Shown here: piece by piece, positions 13,469 to 14,200 of the stretch | Layout of the letters: the number at the start of each line of letters is the position of its first letter | Numbering within the stretch: position 1 is the first letter of the stretch | DNA from: Jaaginema sp046541115 | Lineage (GTDB): Bacteria; Cyanobacteriota; Cyanobacteriia; Cyanobacteriales; Spirulinaceae | Direction: 5' to 3' | Assembly: GCA_046541115.1 (NCBI GenBank) | Contig: JBKHDX010000120.1 | Span: forward strand, 1-14,200 | Length of the DNA: 14,200 nt | Program-made: the position numbers and the translations under genes | The notes under the pieces: model-generated | Told to the model about the DNA's origin: nothing | Seen by the model: the letters and a program-made list of their open reading frames with translations, nothing else | Databases searched by the model: none

Positions 13469-14200
13469 ATGATTCTAACCTACTGCTACAAGCTCAAACC
13501 GACCCAAAAACAGGCAAAAAAGATTGATTATTGGCTCGAACTTTTGCGTCGCCATTGGAATTATGCCTTGGGTCAAAGATATGACTACTTGAGACAAACT
13601 CGCTGTCAAGTAGATCGGTGTAGCTTGGTTTCGGAATCAATTGGGGAAATTCCCGAACCCGTTCATTACTACACTCAACAAGCCGCACTGAAAGAAACAA
13701 AACTGTTCTTTCCTGATTACAAAGAAATTTATTCAGAAGTGCAACAAATCAATCTGCAAAGATTGGATAAGGCTTGGAAGAAATGGAGAGTTCCAGATAA
13801 GAGTGGAAAGAGAGGAGGACGACCCAAGTTCAAGAAAGCGGGACAATTGCGCTCCTTTGAGTTTTCCAGAGTGAATCATCCGAAAGCCACGATTAAGTTT
13901 GATGGTAAAAACTTAATAACAACGCGGTTGGGGATAATTCCGGTTATTGTTCATCGTCCTATTCCTGAAGGGTTTGAACTCAAAACTGCATCTATCGTCA
14001 AGAAAGCTGATGGTTATTATGTCTGTTTGACCGCCAAAGACGAACAAGTTCCCGAACCCTTACCCCTAGACAAAATCAAAACAGCAGTAGGAATTGATGT
14101 AGGGTTAAAAGAATTTTTAACCTCATCTGAGGGTAAAACCGTTGCCATTCAGCAAGCCTATCGCAAGGTACAAAATCATTTAGCTCGTCAGCAAAGGAGA
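13469..14200 (+). CDS. tnpB: TnpB, RNA-guided endonuclease of an IS200/IS605-superfamily element, 3'-partial
   Basis: 244 codons are visible and the frame is open to the last base, so the C-terminal part, including the zinc finger and later RuvC residues, is outside. The start MILTYCYKLKPTQKQAKKID, the arginine/asparagine-containing helix RRHWNYAL (27-34) and the basic GKRGGRPKFKK stretch (113-123) are typical of TnpB. AVGIDVGLKEFLTSSEGK (206-223) is the RuvC-I motif, with catalytic D210. YRKVQNHLARQQRR follows, as usual. TnpB uses a guide RNA made from the element's right end to cut the empty donor site. No tnpA lies upstream between CapA and this gene, so the element is probably the tnpB-only (IS1341) type. 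The visible part has no frameshift or stop, so it may be intact. Confidence 0.9.
   Translation, partial: MILTYCYKLKPTQKQAKKIDYWLELLRRHWNYALGQRYDYLRQTRCQVDRCSLVSESIGEIPEPVHYYTQQAALKETKLFFPDYKEIYSEVQQINLQRLDKAWKKWRVPDKSGKRGGRPKFKKAGQLRSFEFSRVNHPKATIKFDGKNLITTRLGIIPVIVHRPIPEGFELKTASIVKKADGYYVCLTAKDEQVPEPLPLDKIKTAVGIDVGLKEFLTSSEGKTVAIQQAYRKVQNHLARQQRR

Overview
The window is a piece of a cyanobacterial chromosome. It carries more than 20 copies of the HIP1 octamer GCGATCGC (for example at 172-179, 2780-2787, 8953 region, 12900-12907). It also has a MenG-type methyltransferase of phylloquinone synthesis, a DUF445 protein of the form found in cyanobacteria, a long pentapeptide-repeat protein, and four tandem GTCGTTT-like heptamers resembling the short tandem repeats (STRR) of filamentous cyanobacteria. 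The sequence alone does not fix a genus.

Layout. (1) 1-1596: membrane glycosyltransferase of the GT39/PMT type, cut by the left edge. (2) 1834-4806: a probable operon of three plus-strand genes: a receiver-GAF regulator, menG (the regulator stop and menG start share one base) and a DUF445 membrane protein. (3) 4936-6369: pentapeptide-repeat protein with two related non-repeat inserts. (4) 6370-6828: 459 bases without a convincing gene but with a Fur-box-like palindrome. (5) 6829-7263: free-standing CheY-like receiver, convergent with (6) a DUF2294/MpsC-type gene on the minus strand (7357-7773). (7) 8148-9140: two divergent CsbD-family genes, one short and cytoplasmic, the other with a signal peptide and two CsbD-like repeats; their 354-base control region contains nested inverted repeats. 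(8) 9361-12036: large GH63-like glucosidase. (9) 12132-13244: secreted CapA-family protein. (10) 13251-14200: heptamer repeats, a long hairpin, then a tnpB gene (IS200/IS605 superfamily) running off the right edge with no tnpA visible before it.

How the genes fit together. The menG cluster is housekeeping (photosystem I quinone) with a regulator attached by translational overlap. The CsbD pair, the DUF2294 gene and perhaps the glucosidase suggest a stress or osmolyte neighbourhood, but that is inference from family membership. Most genes are ordinary cyanobacterial genes. I do not see a clearly new multi-gene system. The best leads are the structured CsbD intergenic region, the duplicated insert in the pentapeptide protein, the regulator-menG overlap and the solo tnpB with its upstream hairpin.
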